DNA of 48,894 nt from Chloroflexota bacterium (GCA_024224815.1 JAAENC010001099.1:1-48894); one strand, 5' to 3'; shown: positions 1 to 8,834, numbered from the stretch's first letter. Notes: generated by a model from the sequence alone, not told the origin. A program made the numbers and translations.

Positions 1-771
1 CATCCGCATCAAGCCGGTATCTACATAAACGGCGACCAATTGATCGCCAATTGCTCTATGCACCAAAGCTGTTGCGACGGATGAATCTACCCCGCCACTA
101 ACAGCTGCGAGTACGCGCTTGTCCCCAACTTGCTGACGGATCTCATCTACTTTCGATTCGATGATATTTTCCGCTGTCCAATCCGCAGGCACGCCACAAA
201 TCTCGACGGCGAATTTACGCAGCATCTCCCCGCCGCTGGGCGTATGATGCACTTCGGGGTGAAATTGGACGCCGAAATAATTTTTCATTAAATCGCCCAT
301 TACAGCGATAGGGCTATTTTCTGTTTCAGCAAGAGAGACAAAACCCTCTGGCAACTTGGTAATTCTATCTCCATGTGACATGAGGGCAGTAAACTCTTGA
401 TAGGGAATTAGAGGGTCAGGTACCATGAAATTTGGGATGGTTGCTTTAACGGTAGCCACCCCAAATTCACGTTCGTCCGATGGGTCTACTTGTCCGCCCA
501 AAGAATGAGTTAAGGCTTGCATCCCATAGCAAATCCCCAAGATCGGCAATCCTGAATCCAGAATATAATCTGGCACCTGCGGCGCGCCATCCGCATAAAC
601 GGAAGATGGGCCGCCCGAGAGAATATATCCGCCCGGCTGGATGGCATTGACCTGCTCGGCTGGGGCATCGTGGGGGAAAAGTTCGCAATAGACATTTTGC
701 TCGCGCACGCGGCGGGCGATGATCTGGGCATATTGTGAGCCGAAATCAAGAATGGCGATGGAATTGGTCAT
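1..771 (-). CDS. guaA: GMP synthase (glutamine-hydrolysing), partial
   Basis: Converts XMP to GMP using ATP and glutamine in the cytosol. The start codon is ATG at 769-771 and the reading frame is open to the left edge, giving the N-terminal 257 residues of a protein usually about 510-525 long; the rest lies outside the window. Visible parts are the class I glutamine amidotransferase domain, with its nucleophile in GICYGMQ near residue 80 and the catalytic His/Glu in FHPEVHH, and then the ATP-pyrophosphatase PP-loop SGGVDS at residues 225-230. It is the last gene of a co-directional minus-strand group that begins with xpt, whose product XMP is the substrate here. Identification is secure. Confidence 0.97.
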   Translation of the reverse strand, partial: MTNSIAILDFGSQYAQIIARRVREQNVYCELFPHDAPAEQVNAIQPGGYILSGGPSSVYADGAPQVPDYILDSGLPILGICYGMQALTHSLGGQVDPSDEREFGVATVKATIPNFMVPDPLIPYQEFTALMSHGDRITKLPEGFVSLAETENSPIAVMGDLMKNYFGVQFHPEVHHTPSGGEMLRKFAVEICGVPADWTAENIIESKVDEIRQQVGDKRVLAAVSGGVDSSVATALVHRAIGDQLVAVYVDTGLMRM

Positions 772-808
772 ATCAGTCTCCAGTATTCAGTGGTCAGTAG
801 GGTTGCTC

Positions 809-1474
809 TTACTTTGTTTCCCTTGTTGTTTTAAAATCGCCTTTATATCCAAAAAGGTCTCCAAACCAGGGATGCCAAATATATAGGTCGAGGTGAAAGT
901 TATCGCTTTCCAGATTTTCAGCTTCTTGTGTGCAGTGAAGCACGCCAAATAGAGGCTTCCAGATCCATTCAGGTAGCCAGAAATATCGCCCTTTGATGTG
1001 AATGGCGCAGGCATTTGTATCGAGAGTAAACTTTTTCGGGGAATGAAATTTTGTTTTCCAGACAATGTAGATGAGTTTCCATTTTCCTATAAAGTCGCCG
1101 ACTTCCTTTTTGTCGAAATCATAGGGGAGAATGGTATTGAAATAACGTTCTTTTTTGAATTGGAAGGTTCTATCCCAATAGTGGACGGGGTTATTATTTT
1201 CATCATACTTGGCTCTTACTGTGAGCGTAGCAGGGATGTTTTTGCCTGTTTCAGAGACTAATATGCCAGTTTTTTCTAGTATTTTAAAAAGTGGGACTAA
1301 CCACGTTGGGCGAAACCAAATATCTAAACGCCCTTCAAGGTTTATGTTGTATGGGTTTTCAGGAGCATGTAAAAATTGTTCTTTGAAAGAATGCGGTATT
1401 TCTGCATTTATGGCAGAAAAGGCTGCTTCAAAGGGTGAAAAGGTTGGGACAAGTTTTGGTATATGTGATGTCAT
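809..1474 (-). CDS. DUF4166-like protein
   Basis: A 221-residue soluble protein rich in aromatic residues. The C-terminal stretch FHLDLYIWHPWFGDLFGYKG resembles the end of DUF4166 domains, which are found alone or fused to saccharopine-dehydrogenase-like proteins; the W-x-R-x-F pattern (HYWDRTFQF) also fits. No catalytic function is established for the family. The gene lies 38 bases upstream of guaA and 12 bases downstream of another unknown gene, on the same strand. It is noticeably more AT-rich than guaA and xpt around it, so it may be a later arrival. The family assignment is from pattern memory, not a search. Confidence 0.6.
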   Translation of the reverse strand: MTSHIPKLVPTFSPFEAAFSAINAEIPHSFKEQFLHAPENPYNINLEGRLDIWFRPTWLVPLFKILEKTGILVSETGKNIPATLTVRAKYDENNNPVHYWDRTFQFKKERYFNTILPYDFDKKEVGDFIGKWKLIYIVWKTKFHSPKKFTLDTNACAIHIKGRYFWLPEWIWKPLFGVLHCTQEAENLESDNFHLDLYIWHPWFGDLFGYKGDFKTTRETK

Positions 1475-1486
1475 ATAGTAGCCTCC

Positions 1487-2098
1487 CTATTTTTCTTGGA
1501 CACAGTATCCAGAAGCATCTTGATCATGATCTAAACAATTTTCGTGAAGTCCATCAAATGTGAACACAATATTATCATCAACAATAATAGAAGCTAGATT
1601 TTTTTGCCTTATAAATTCTATTTCTGTGATGCGGTTGATTGTATTGATACGGTAAATAGTATGAAATTCGCACATTCTCCCTGAGTTATCACATTGCCCT
1701 AAGAGGACAGAGCTTATATCATCGTAACGATAAATTTTAGCAAACTGATAATATGTCGAATTTACTCTAAATGTTCCTAGATGAGTTTTTTGTATCCAGA
1801 GAGAACTCGCGATGAATAAACATGTAGCAATAATTCCAAAAATAATGAAGGTTGTTACGATTGGGAAACCATCTGTTCTTGGTTGATCCTTGTTGAGGTA
1901 GAGAAAGAAAAGGAAAGTCAAGAAACTCAATGCCAACAGCAAGATAGATAAATTCGTATACGAATTTATCCAAAAGGGTAGATATAAAGTTTTCTCGTTT
2001 TCAGGAATTTCCCGTATAGAAAGATGGATTAACAGAGCATTACTTATAAGCAGTGTGAATATTGTTGTAAGGCTAATGCTCTTCCTCTTATTGCTCAT
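1487..2098 (-). CDS. Hypothetical membrane protein
   Basis: I do not recognise this 203-residue protein. It has three hydrophobic segments (about residues 10-27, 48-67 and 80-101), followed by a roughly 100-residue hydrophilic C-terminal domain containing four cysteines (GQCDNSGRMCEF and two near the C-terminus), which would suit an extracytoplasmic disulfide-bonded domain. The last residues, DHDQDASGYC, look like an acidic metal-binding loop, but this is weak. The gene is AT-rich, sits between the HIT gene and the DUF4166-like gene on the same strand, and ends 12 bases before the latter. Confidence 0.55.
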   Translation of the reverse strand: MSNKRKSISLTTIFTLLISNALLIHLSIREIPENEKTLYLPFWINSYTNLSILLLALSFLTFLFFLYLNKDQPRTDGFPIVTTFIIFGIIATCLFIASSLWIQKTHLGTFRVNSTYYQFAKIYRYDDISSVLLGQCDNSGRMCEFHTIYRINTINRITEIEFIRQKNLASIIVDDNIVFTFDGLHENCLDHDQDASGYCVQEK

Positions 2099-2114
2099 TT
2101 CTGCTCTCTACTTT

Positions 2115-2474
2115 CTAATCCCCTGAAACCAAATGAAAATGCAAATGCGGAAAATCCTGATACTCCCCGCCGTTGACGATTAGGCGGTAGCCCTTTTCTG
2201 CCAGCCCAAATTCTTCGACGAGGCTTTGGGCTATTTTGACAACATCAGTCATAAACGCAGAATCATTTGCATCGAGGGCCTGAAAGTTGGGCAAGTCCAG
2301 TTTTGGCATCAGCAAAATGTGGACGGGGTAGCTGGGTTTGGGATGGTGAAAGGCGAGTAGAGTATCGGTTTCACGCAGGCGTTTAGTAGGAATCATAAAA
2401 CTCATCTTGGTAAAAAGAATGCGAATAATGAATTTGCCGAGGGCGGTGTTGGCAAAGTGATAGAGGGTGTTCAT
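2115..2474 (-). CDS. HIT family nucleotide-binding protein
   Basis: A 119-residue histidine-triad protein ending in HLHFHLVSGD, the HxHxHxx signature that hydrolyses or transfers nucleotidyl groups (Hint-like purine nucleoside phosphoramidases). The conserved YPVHILLMPK strand is upstream of it. The frame stays open to 2621, but the extra 49 residues overlap the end of xpt and read through a 30-base palindrome, so I place the start at ATG 2472-2474. N-terminal residues 1-25 (NTLYHFANTALGKFIIRILF) are hydrophobic and unusual for HIT proteins. It lies directly downstream of xpt on the same strand, which suits nucleotide metabolism. Confidence 0.85.
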   Translation of the reverse strand: MNTLYHFANTALGKFIIRILFTKMSFMIPTKRLRETDTLLAFHHPKPSYPVHILLMPKLDLPNFQALDANDSAFMTDVVKIAQSLVEEFGLAEKGYRLIVNGGEYQDFPHLHFHLVSGD

Positions 2475-2480
2475 AAATGA

Positions 2481-2510
2481 TGTAGGGGCGACCGGCCGGT
2501 CGCCCCTACA
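2481..2510. repeat. 30-base perfect palindrome (REP-like)
   Basis: Positions 2481-2495 are the exact reverse complement of 2496-2510. The arms read TGTAGGGGCGACCGG and its complement. It fills the gap between xpt and the HIT gene. A related, imperfect copy with arms starting GTAGGGGCGGGG lies at 47333-47359, so this is a dispersed intergenic element and not a one-off terminator. There is no T-run after it. Confidence 0.85.
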
Positions 2511-2514
2511 ATAA

Positions 2515-3093
2515 TTAATAACCGTTCGTAAAGGTAATCTCGTTTTCAGCGAGCGAGGCGAGGCAAGCCAGCGATTTGACGACGAAACCTTTTTCTTCGA
2601 GGGCCGCGCGCCCGCCTTCAAAATGTTTCTCGATCAATGCACCGACGCCGATGACTTCGCCGCCCGCCAACTCTGCGAGGCGAACGAGGCCGAGAATGGT
2701 TGCGCCACTGGCGAGAAAATCGTCGATAATGAGCACTTTTTCTCCGTTGGAGAGATATTCGGGTGAGACAATCAGTTCGACGGTGCGTCCCTTTGTATGA
2801 GAGGGCGCAAGGGTTAGAAAAACTTGATCGGGCATGGTGACAGGTTTACGTTTACGAGCGTAAACCACGGGGATGTTCATATATAGCCCTGTCGCTACGG
2901 CGGGGGCTATGCCTGAAATTTCGGCGGTTAAAATCTTGGTCGCACCAAGGTCTTTAAAAATTTCTGCAAACTTTTTCCCTGCTTCGTCCATCAGCTTGGG
3001 ATCAACTTGGTGGTTGACAAAGCCATCCACTTTTAGGATGCCGCTGCCGAGATAAGTACCTTCTTTTTTTATGCGGTCTTCGAGTAATTTCAA
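2515..3093 (-). CDS. xpt: Xanthine phosphoribosyltransferase
   Basis: Salvages xanthine: xanthine plus PRPP gives XMP and pyrophosphate. At 192 residues it matches the length of the Bacillus subtilis enzyme, and it shows the same landmarks from end to end: LKVDGFVNHQVDP near residue 20-32, SGIAPAVATGL near 60-70, VVYARKRKPVT near 77, the PRPP-binding loop VLIIDDFLASGAT near 121-133, and EKHFEGGRAALE near 158. The ATG at 3093 is preceded by AAGGAGA-type spacing (TCTCCTT on the plus strand at 3099-3105). It heads the minus-strand group leading to guaA. I looked for a purine riboswitch upstream and did not find one. Confidence 0.95.
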   Translation of the reverse strand: MKLLEDRIKKEGTYLGSGILKVDGFVNHQVDPKLMDEAGKKFAEIFKDLGATKILTAEISGIAPAVATGLYMNIPVVYARKRKPVTMPDQVFLTLAPSHTKGRTVELIVSPEYLSNGEKVLIIDDFLASGATILGLVRLAELAGGEVIGVGALIEKHFEGGRAALEEKGFVVKSLACLASLAENEITFTNGY

Positions 3094-3270
3094 GAGAGTC
3101 TCCTTCTACCATTTATATAGGGCTGAAATTGAGCTAGACAACTACGCCGCGTATTGTACAACGTGAATGGCCTTTTGTGTTGTTTTTGCTTTCTTAAAAG
3201 ATGGGTTGGAAAGCATTTGTGATACCATAAGCGCGATAAATCAAAATTTATTTAGAGGTAATAACTCATT

Positions 3271-4029
3271 ATGAAAAAGACTATCCTTATCTCCGGCGCA
3301 GGCTCAGGTATAGGGCGATCCATTTCGAAAACCTTGGCTAATGCAGGGTACTCCATAATCCTTTTGGGAAGAAACCGACAAGCTCTAGAAGAAACTCTCG
3401 CTTTGCTTGATATGCCTTCTGATCACTCAATTATTTGTGCAGATATTAGAGATGCCCAATCTATTAAAGCTGGTTTGCAAGAAGTAAATCCTGTTTTGCA
3501 AGGTGTTATTGCTAATGCCGGTTTGGGTGGCGAAAACCAATATGGGGATAATGACCGGTGGCACGATATTGTAGAAACAAATCTGACAGGAACTTATCAG
3601 CTTGTTCAAGAGGCTTTACCTTATTTTGCTGCTAAAGAGAGTGGTTATCGCCAAATAATTATCATCGCTTCGATTCTTGCTCGCTTGGGTGTTCCCGGTT
3701 ATTCTGCTTATTGTGCGTCTAAAGCAGGATTGCTGGGATTGATGCGCTCGTGGGCGGTTGAATTGGCTGCTGAAAAAATATTGGTCAATGCAATTTGCCC
3801 AGGTTGGGTAAATACGCAAATGGCCGTTCAGGGATTAGAAAGTTTTGCTGAAGCCTCCGGGCAAAGCTATGAGAAGATTTATGAGGGGCAAATGTCGCAA
3901 GTTTTATTAGGAAAGATGAGCGAAGCAGAAGAAGTTGCAAATCTGACAAAGTTCTTGCTTTCCGAAGAACAGTCATCGATCACGGGCCAAACATTGGATA
4001 TCAATAATGGCGCTTTGATGCCCGCATAA
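3271..4029 (+). CDS. SDR family oxidoreductase (FabG-like)
   Basis: A 252-residue classical short-chain dehydrogenase/reductase that uses NAD(P)H. The dinucleotide-binding motif SGAGSGIG is at residues 8-15, the structural NAG at 82-84, the catalytic Ser at 134, and the Tyr-x-x-x-Lys pair at Y147 and K151, so the active site is complete. The C-terminal SITGQTLDINNG is typical of FabG-like members. Substrate cannot be told from sequence. The start has GAGGT about eight bases upstream. The stop overlaps the start of trhP by one base, so the two genes are co-transcribed and probably translationally coupled. Confidence 0.9.
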   Translation: MKKTILISGAGSGIGRSISKTLANAGYSIILLGRNRQALEETLALLDMPSDHSIICADIRDAQSIKAGLQEVNPVLQGVIANAGLGGENQYGDNDRWHDIVETNLTGTYQLVQEALPYFAAKESGYRQIIIIASILARLGVPGYSAYCASKAGLLGLMRSWAVELAAEKILVNAICPGWVNTQMAVQGLESFAEASGQSYEKIYEGQMSQVLLGKMSEAEEVANLTKFLLSEEQSSITGQTLDINNGALMPA

Positions 4030-5339
4030 TGATGAAAAATATAGAACTCCTTTCCCCCGCTGGCTCGATCAGAAATATGAAATATGCCTTTGCTTACGGT
4101 GCAGATGCGGTCTACGCCGGGCAGCCGCGCTATAGTTTGCGGGTCAGAAAAAATGAATTTAACAAATTAGAGAAATTAGCCGAAGGTATTGAGATCGCTC
4201 ATGCGCAGGGAAAAACTTTTTTGGTCGCCAGCAATCTTGCGCCCCACAATAATAAGGTGCGCACCTATCTCCGTGATATGGAGCCGGTCATCGAGATGAA
4301 GCCGGATGCCTTAATTATGTCTGACCCCGGGCTAATTATGATGGTACGCGATAAATGGCCTGAGATGGATATTCATCTTTCGGTGCAGGCGAATGCGGTT
4401 AATTGGGCATCGGTCAAGTTTTGGGAGCGGCAGGGTTTAAAGCGCGTGATTCTCTCTCGCGAACTCTCTCTGGATGAGATTGAAGAGATTCGCCAGCATT
4501 GTCCCGATATTGAGTTGGAAACCTTTGTGCATGGTGCGTTGTGTATTGCATATTCGGGGCGTTGTTTGCTCTCCGGCTATATGACTCATCGTGATGGAAA
4601 TCAAGGTTCTTGCACGAATTCTTGTCGCTGGAAATATGATGCCCATGAAGCGACAGAAAGCCCCGAAGGGGATATTGTAGCGATCAAGCCTGAAGATTTG
4701 GATAACGCTGAGGATCGTATCTTTTTATTGCAGGAAGAAGAGCGTCCCGGTGAATATATGCCAGCTTTCGAAGATGAACATGGCACTTATATTATGAATT
4801 CCAAGGATTTGCGCGCGGTGCAGCATGTGAAGCGATTGATAGATATTGGAATCGATTCGTTAAAAATTGAAGGACGGACAAAATCCCATTTTTATGCGGC
4901 ACGGACAGCGCAAGTTTATAGACAGGCGATTAATGATGCTTATGCTGGCAAAGAATTCAATATGGAGTTGATGGGCGATTTGGAGAGTTTGGCAAGCCGA
5001 GGCTATACAGAGGGATTTTATCGCCGCCATTTGCCCAAAGAATATCAAAATTATGAACGTGGATCATCGAGACCAAGTAAACAGCTCTTCGTTGGTGAAG
5101 TATTAGAGCAAGATTCGGGCACGGGCGATCTCGTTGTTGATGTTAAGAATCAGTTCACTATCGGGGATGAGATCGAGCTGATGACGCCGTTCGGTAATCA
5201 GACATTCCAATTAAAAGAAATGCATAATCACGATACGGGCGAAAAGATGGATGTAGCCTTAGGGTCGGGATATATTGCGCGCATTTCTGCGCCTGATAAT
5301 ATAGATGCAGATTTTGGCTTACTCATGAAATCGCTTTGA
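4029..5339 (+). CDS. trhP: U32-family tRNA hydroxylation protein TrhP (YegQ)
   Basis: A 436-residue peptidase-U32-fold protein nearly collinear with Escherichia coli YegQ/TrhP, which helps form 5-hydroxyuridine at the wobble position of tRNA, with prephenate as oxygen-group donor in the known pathway. Landmarks are ELLSPAG at the N-terminus, YGADAVYAGQPRYSLRVR at about 23-40, and four cysteines C172, C179, C195 and C199 that match the family's Fe-S or structural cluster. The insert after C199 and the C-terminal barrel-like domain (FVGEVLEQDSG onward) are intact. It starts at ATGATG overlapping the SDR stop; either Met is possible. A strong terminator follows at once. Confidence 0.93.
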   Translation: MMKNIELLSPAGSIRNMKYAFAYGADAVYAGQPRYSLRVRKNEFNKLEKLAEGIEIAHAQGKTFLVASNLAPHNNKVRTYLRDMEPVIEMKPDALIMSDPGLIMMVRDKWPEMDIHLSVQANAVNWASVKFWERQGLKRVILSRELSLDEIEEIRQHCPDIELETFVHGALCIAYSGRCLLSGYMTHRDGNQGSCTNSCRWKYDAHEATESPEGDIVAIKPEDLDNAEDRIFLLQEEERPGEYMPAFEDEHGTYIMNSKDLRAVQHVKRLIDIGIDSLKIEGRTKSHFYAARTAQVYRQAINDAYAGKEFNMELMGDLESLASRGYTEGFYRRHLPKEYQNYERGSSRPSKQLFVGEVLEQDSGTGDLVVDVKNQFTIGDEIELMTPFGNQTFQLKEMHNHDTGEKMDVALGSGYIARISAPDNIDADFGLLMKSL

Positions 5340-5350
5340 TTTAAGCAAAA

Positions 5351-5387
5351 ACGGACAGCTCGTAATTGAAAGCTGTCCGTTTTTTTG
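5351..5387. terminator. Bidirectional intrinsic terminator
   Basis: Perfect 10-bp stem ACGGACAGCT / AGCTGTCCGT with a 10-base loop, preceded by AAAA and followed by seven T residues. It sits 11 bases after the trhP stop on the plus strand and 7 bases after the livM stop on the minus strand, so it can end both convergent transcripts. Confidence 0.95.
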
Positions 5388-5394
5388 ATGTTCA

Positions 5395-6279
5395 TTACTT
5401 TAGAAATATCTTTTTAACCTTTCCAAGAGTTCGGTGTAGAAATTTGGGGCCAATAATTCCATTAGGTAAGTAAACGATCACAAATAACAATATTAGACCG
5501 TTGAAAATTTGATTGTATTCTTTAAGGGGACGGGCGAATTCAGGTAAGGCAGTGAGTATGCTAGCGCCAACCACTGGCCCGACCCAGGTAACTGTCCCTC
5601 CCAAAACAGTATAAGCCAGAACATCAACAGCGCGCGAAAAATTATATATACCTGGGCTGATGATACGCGTCAGGTGAGCGCTGAATACCCCGGCTGCACC
5701 GGCTAGCACTCCACTCAGGACAAAAACAGCAGATTTTATTTTAACGATATCAATCCCCATTCCCCCAGCAATTAGCTCATCTTCACGAATAGCTATTAAA
5801 ACGCGTCCAAACCTGGATCTTCCCAATAAGTGGAATATCAATAATATAAATGCGATGAAAGCAAGTAGGTACCAAGTCTCTGAGATTTTTGGGATTCCTT
5901 TAATGCCTAAGGCACCACCTGTCAAAACCACTTCGGTGCCATAGATGAAACTTAAAAAATTATCAAAATTCAATAAGAATATCCGCACGATCTCACCAAA
6001 GCCAATAGTAGCAATAGCGAGATAAATATCGTGTAATCGTAGTATGGGCAGCCCTAAGAGATAGGCGCAGACTCCTGAAGCTAACATGCCTGCGATGAGG
6101 CCTATCCATAAGGGCAAGCCAAAATTTTGGGTACATATCACCCCGGTGTATGCTCCCAATGCCATGAAGCCGACATTTGCCATTGAGAAAATTCCGGCGT
6201 AGAGGGTGATAAAAATACTGAGTGCCAAAATGACATTAATCAGCAAAAATTGAAAAAGGGATTCTGAGATGCCAAACAT
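5395..6279 (-). CDS. livM: Branched-chain amino acid type ABC permease LivM
   Basis: A 294-residue inner-membrane permease of the LivM family with eight or nine hydrophobic segments. The family hallmarks are GAYTGVI near residue 42, the cytoplasmic coupling loop RFGRVLIAIREDELIAGGMG near 158-177, and FSAHLTRIISPG followed by YTVLGGTVTWVGPVVGA near 205-245. It starts three bases after the livH stop. It is the last gene of the livK-livH-livM transcript, which ends at the terminator at 5351-5387. The livG and livF ATPase genes that normally follow are absent. Confidence 0.92.
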   Translation of the reverse strand: MFGISESLFQFLLINVILALSIFITLYAGIFSMANVGFMALGAYTGVICTQNFGLPLWIGLIAGMLASGVCAYLLGLPILRLHDIYLAIATIGFGEIVRIFLLNFDNFLSFIYGTEVVLTGGALGIKGIPKISETWYLLAFIAFILLIFHLLGRSRFGRVLIAIREDELIAGGMGIDIVKIKSAVFVLSGVLAGAAGVFSAHLTRIISPGIYNFSRAVDVLAYTVLGGTVTWVGPVVGASILTALPEFARPLKEYNQIFNGLILLFVIVYLPNGIIGPKFLHRTLGKVKKIFLK

Positions 6280-6281
6280 TC

Positions 6282-7166
6282 CTAAACCCGTTCTACTCTT
6301 TTCTCCCCCAATAAACCTTGGGGACGGATAAGCAGTACCAATATCAAGAGTATGAATATTATGGCATCACGGTAGGTGCTTCCGCCTAAGGCGATACTTG
6401 CGGTTTCCAAAGCTGCCACAAAAAAACCGCCTATTATTGCCCCTTCAATATTTCCCAGACCACCCAAAACGATCACGGTTAAACCTTTTAGCGCCACGGA
6501 GTCTCCCATAAAGGGCAAGACATTATTAAAAGCCAAAGCGTATAATAATCCTGCAATCCCGGCTAATGCGCCTGAGAGAAAAAATACGAACTGGTAATAT
6601 CTTTCAACGGGAACTCCGAACAGGGTTGCGGTTTGAGAATCCATCGAAATCGCTCGAATGGCTTTCCCAAATAAGGTGCGGCGAATGATTAGGCGCAGGA
6701 CAATTATTAGAACTATCGCGATAACAAAGATCAATGTCTGGATAAGCGTGATTTTGAAGGGTAAATTAGGAAGGGTCTGATTAAGATTGGAAATGTTGGG
6801 GAAAAACTGGGGTTGCGCACTAAAGACGATCTGGGCAATCTTAACCAAAATTAAACCAGCTCCCATGCTGCTAATTAGCTGGGAAATTCTAGGTGCATTT
6901 CGCTTGCGCAACGGTGCGAATGCTAATAAGTCCAGAATAACAGCTATTATGCCAGCTCCGAGGGGAGCAATGATGCCCGCGACGGGTAAGGGTAGATTGA
7001 AATATGTAAGAGCCAGCCAGCCAAAGTATGCTCCCCACATAAATACCGCACTGTGAGCCAGGTTTAATACACCCAGCACACTAAAAACCAACGCATATCC
7101 CAATGCAAAGAGGCTATAGACTGCACCAAGCCATAAGGCATTTATCGTTTGTTGTAGAAAAATCAT
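6282..7166 (-). CDS. livH: Branched-chain amino acid type ABC permease LivH
   Basis: A 294-residue permease of the LivH family that pairs with LivM. Recognisable parts are YSLFALGYALVFSVLGVLNL near the N-terminus, GAYFGW, the coupling loop FGKAIRAISMDSQTATLFGV near 170-190, and VLGGLGNIEGAIIGG near 240. I chose ATG at 7164-7166, four bases after the livK stop. A GTG at 7193 would extend it by nine residues into livK but gives a proline- and histidine-bearing start that is unlike the family. About eight membrane segments are visible. The cassette implies uptake of branched-chain amino acids, or of urea or another small amide-type solute. Confidence 0.92.
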   Translation of the reverse strand: MIFLQQTINALWLGAVYSLFALGYALVFSVLGVLNLAHSAVFMWGAYFGWLALTYFNLPLPVAGIIAPLGAGIIAVILDLLAFAPLRKRNAPRISQLISSMGAGLILVKIAQIVFSAQPQFFPNISNLNQTLPNLPFKITLIQTLIFVIAIVLIIVLRLIIRRTLFGKAIRAISMDSQTATLFGVPVERYYQFVFFLSGALAGIAGLLYALAFNNVLPFMGDSVALKGLTVIVLGGLGNIEGAIIGGFFVAALETASIALGGSTYRDAIIFILLILVLLIRPQGLLGEKRVERV

Positions 7167-7170
7167 GGAA

Positions 7171-8403
7171 TCAGGGTGCGGCAGTTTCTGCACTCAAAAT
7201 TTCATAACTTCCATTGCGAATGATCTGAACGACTGGATCGTGGACAGGGTTTCGATTGTCGTCAAAGTTAAACAAGCCTAGGGGGCTGTCAAAGTCTTTA
7301 ATAGCAGCCAGTTCGTCTCGGATTGTTGCAGGAGCAACATCGTCAGCGTGGCGGATAGCAGTAGCGAGAAGCCACATGCCCGTATAAGCTTGTGCTGCAA
7401 ATTGATCGGGCGCGTTGCCATATTCGGCTTCAAAAGCCTGGATAAAGTCTTGGCTAATATCGGCATCACTGGCGATATTCCAGGCTGCACCAACGATCAC
7501 GCCTTCAGCCGCTTCACCAGCTTGAGAAATGATAGCTGGTGAATTGAATCCATTTCCTCCAATGATGGGGCCATCGAATCCCTGATTGCGTGCTTGCACA
7601 ATAATCTGTACAGCTTCTTGAGCTAATGCAGACACTACTATGGCATCTGGGCTCTCTCCGATGATATTGGTCAATTGTGCATTGAAATCTACATCGCCAC
7701 GAGCAAATGTTTCATCTGCTACTATTTCAATTTCATTCTCAAGCAAAGCATCTTTGAAAACATCATAACCACTGGCTGTGAAATCATCATCGTTGCCCCA
7801 TAATACACCAACGCTTTTTAGACCGAGAATATCTTCTACTTGCGTTATAGTACCGGGAACAACAGATGCTTCTGGCAAACTATTACGGAAGACAAAATCT
7901 CCCATATCAGTGATCCCATTTGCAGTATTGCTCACACCCATTACAGGGACACTGTTCTCTTGGGCAATTGGATCAGCAGAAAAAGCCTGGGTTGAAAGTG
8001 TTGGTCCTAAAACTGCGACCACTCCGTCGCCGATAACTGTATCCATGGCTGCGATCGCACCTTCCCCGCTTGCACCGGTATCTTCAAATAGAGCTTCAAG
8101 TTGGGTCTTCTGTCCAAGATAACCGCTGGCGTTGATTTGCTGAACGGCCAATTGAACACCACGCTGTTGGACTTCACCATAAACTGCGATATCTCCACTC
8201 AATCCAAAAAGGACGCCAACTTTAACCGTGCTTGGTAAGTTTTGGGGATCCGGGCTATCCCAATCGCCTATATTTAAGGTGAGAGATTCAACATTTTCTG
8301 CTTGAGTACTGGCATTATCTGGTGTTTTTGATGGGGTACAGGCAGAAGCAATTAACCCAATTACGATCAATAAGATTATGAATTGAAATTTCTTTGTTTT
8401 CAT
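7171..8403 (-). CDS. livK: Periplasmic-binding lipoprotein, Leu/Ile/Val family
   Basis: A 410-residue substrate-binding protein of the Peripla_BP_6 type, first gene of the liv cassette. A lipoprotein signal peptide (residues 1-21, ending LIASAC) puts the acylated cysteine at 22. After a Thr/Ser/Asn-rich linker the type I fold begins with VKVGVLFGLSGDIAVYGEVQ. It continues with GDGVVAVLGPTLSTQAF, the VPVMGVSNTANG lobe, SVGVLWGNDDDF, and the C-terminal DQFAAQAYTGMWLL. The ligand is not deducible, because this family also binds amides, urea and aromatic acids. The promoter must lie in the repeat-filled gap to the right. Confidence 0.92.
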   Translation of the reverse strand: MKTKKFQFIILLIVIGLIASACTPSKTPDNASTQAENVESLTLNIGDWDSPDPQNLPSTVKVGVLFGLSGDIAVYGEVQQRGVQLAVQQINASGYLGQKTQLEALFEDTGASGEGAIAAMDTVIGDGVVAVLGPTLSTQAFSADPIAQENSVPVMGVSNTANGITDMGDFVFRNSLPEASVVPGTITQVEDILGLKSVGVLWGNDDDFTASGYDVFKDALLENEIEIVADETFARGDVDFNAQLTNIIGESPDAIVVSALAQEAVQIIVQARNQGFDGPIIGGNGFNSPAIISQAGEAAEGVIVGAAWNIASDADISQDFIQAFEAEYGNAPDQFAAQAYTGMWLLATAIRHADDVAPATIRDELAAIKDFDSPLGLFNFDDNRNPVHDPVVQIIRNGSYEILSAETAAP

Positions 8404-8591
8404 GGCACTCTTCCTTTATATTTGAAAAGCTGAATAATAACATAGAAGATGGTAATTCAGACCGGTTTTGTGCGGTCTGGCAGATTTGGAGAAAGGGAGT
8501 AGAGCCATCAATTCTATAACGCAATTCTTAGGTAAAAATATTATTATTTACTAACGTCACGCATAGAAGCATTATCGGTTGGCGTTTGCCT

Positions 8592-8787
8592 CTCTGCCCT
8601 CCGGACAAAGTGCCCTTCAGGGTATCTCCCCTTGCGAAGCATACTTTAGTGCCAATTCCAAAAGCGCGGAATTTAGGGGAGAGAGATGTCGCTTTTCTTC
8701 TAAAAAAGAGAGACTTTATGTTTGTCCCCCTATTTTGCTTGCAAAATGGGGGGACGCCCCAGCGAAGCGAGGGGCAGGGGGGCAGAG
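8592..8787. repeat. C-rich inverted-repeat element
   Basis: The ends CTCTGCCC (8592-8599) and GGGCAGAG (8780-8787) are exact complements. Inside are three nested hairpins: AATTCC/GGAATT around 8654-8674 followed by TAGGGGAGAG; GTCCCCCTATTTTGC (8723-8737) against 8740-8754 with one mismatch; and GCCCC/GGGGC at 8756-8775. Parts of the same pattern (CTGCCCT, then CTCCCC, then AATTCC with its complement and TAGGGGAGA) recur at 22051-22112 and 35531-35599. Confidence 0.75.
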
Positions 8788-8834
8788 CGTTTGAATTAAA
8801 TAAAAAAGTGCGTAAGGTGAGTTATTTATAGCAA

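Noticed and set aside
2475-2621. N-terminal extension of the HIT protein
   Set aside because: The extra 49 codons overlap xpt and translate a palindrome; HIT proteins of this type are about 110-140 residues without it.
3094-3270. Purine riboswitch upstream of xpt
   Set aside because: The conserved purine-aptamer loop and junction sequences could not be found on the xpt strand.
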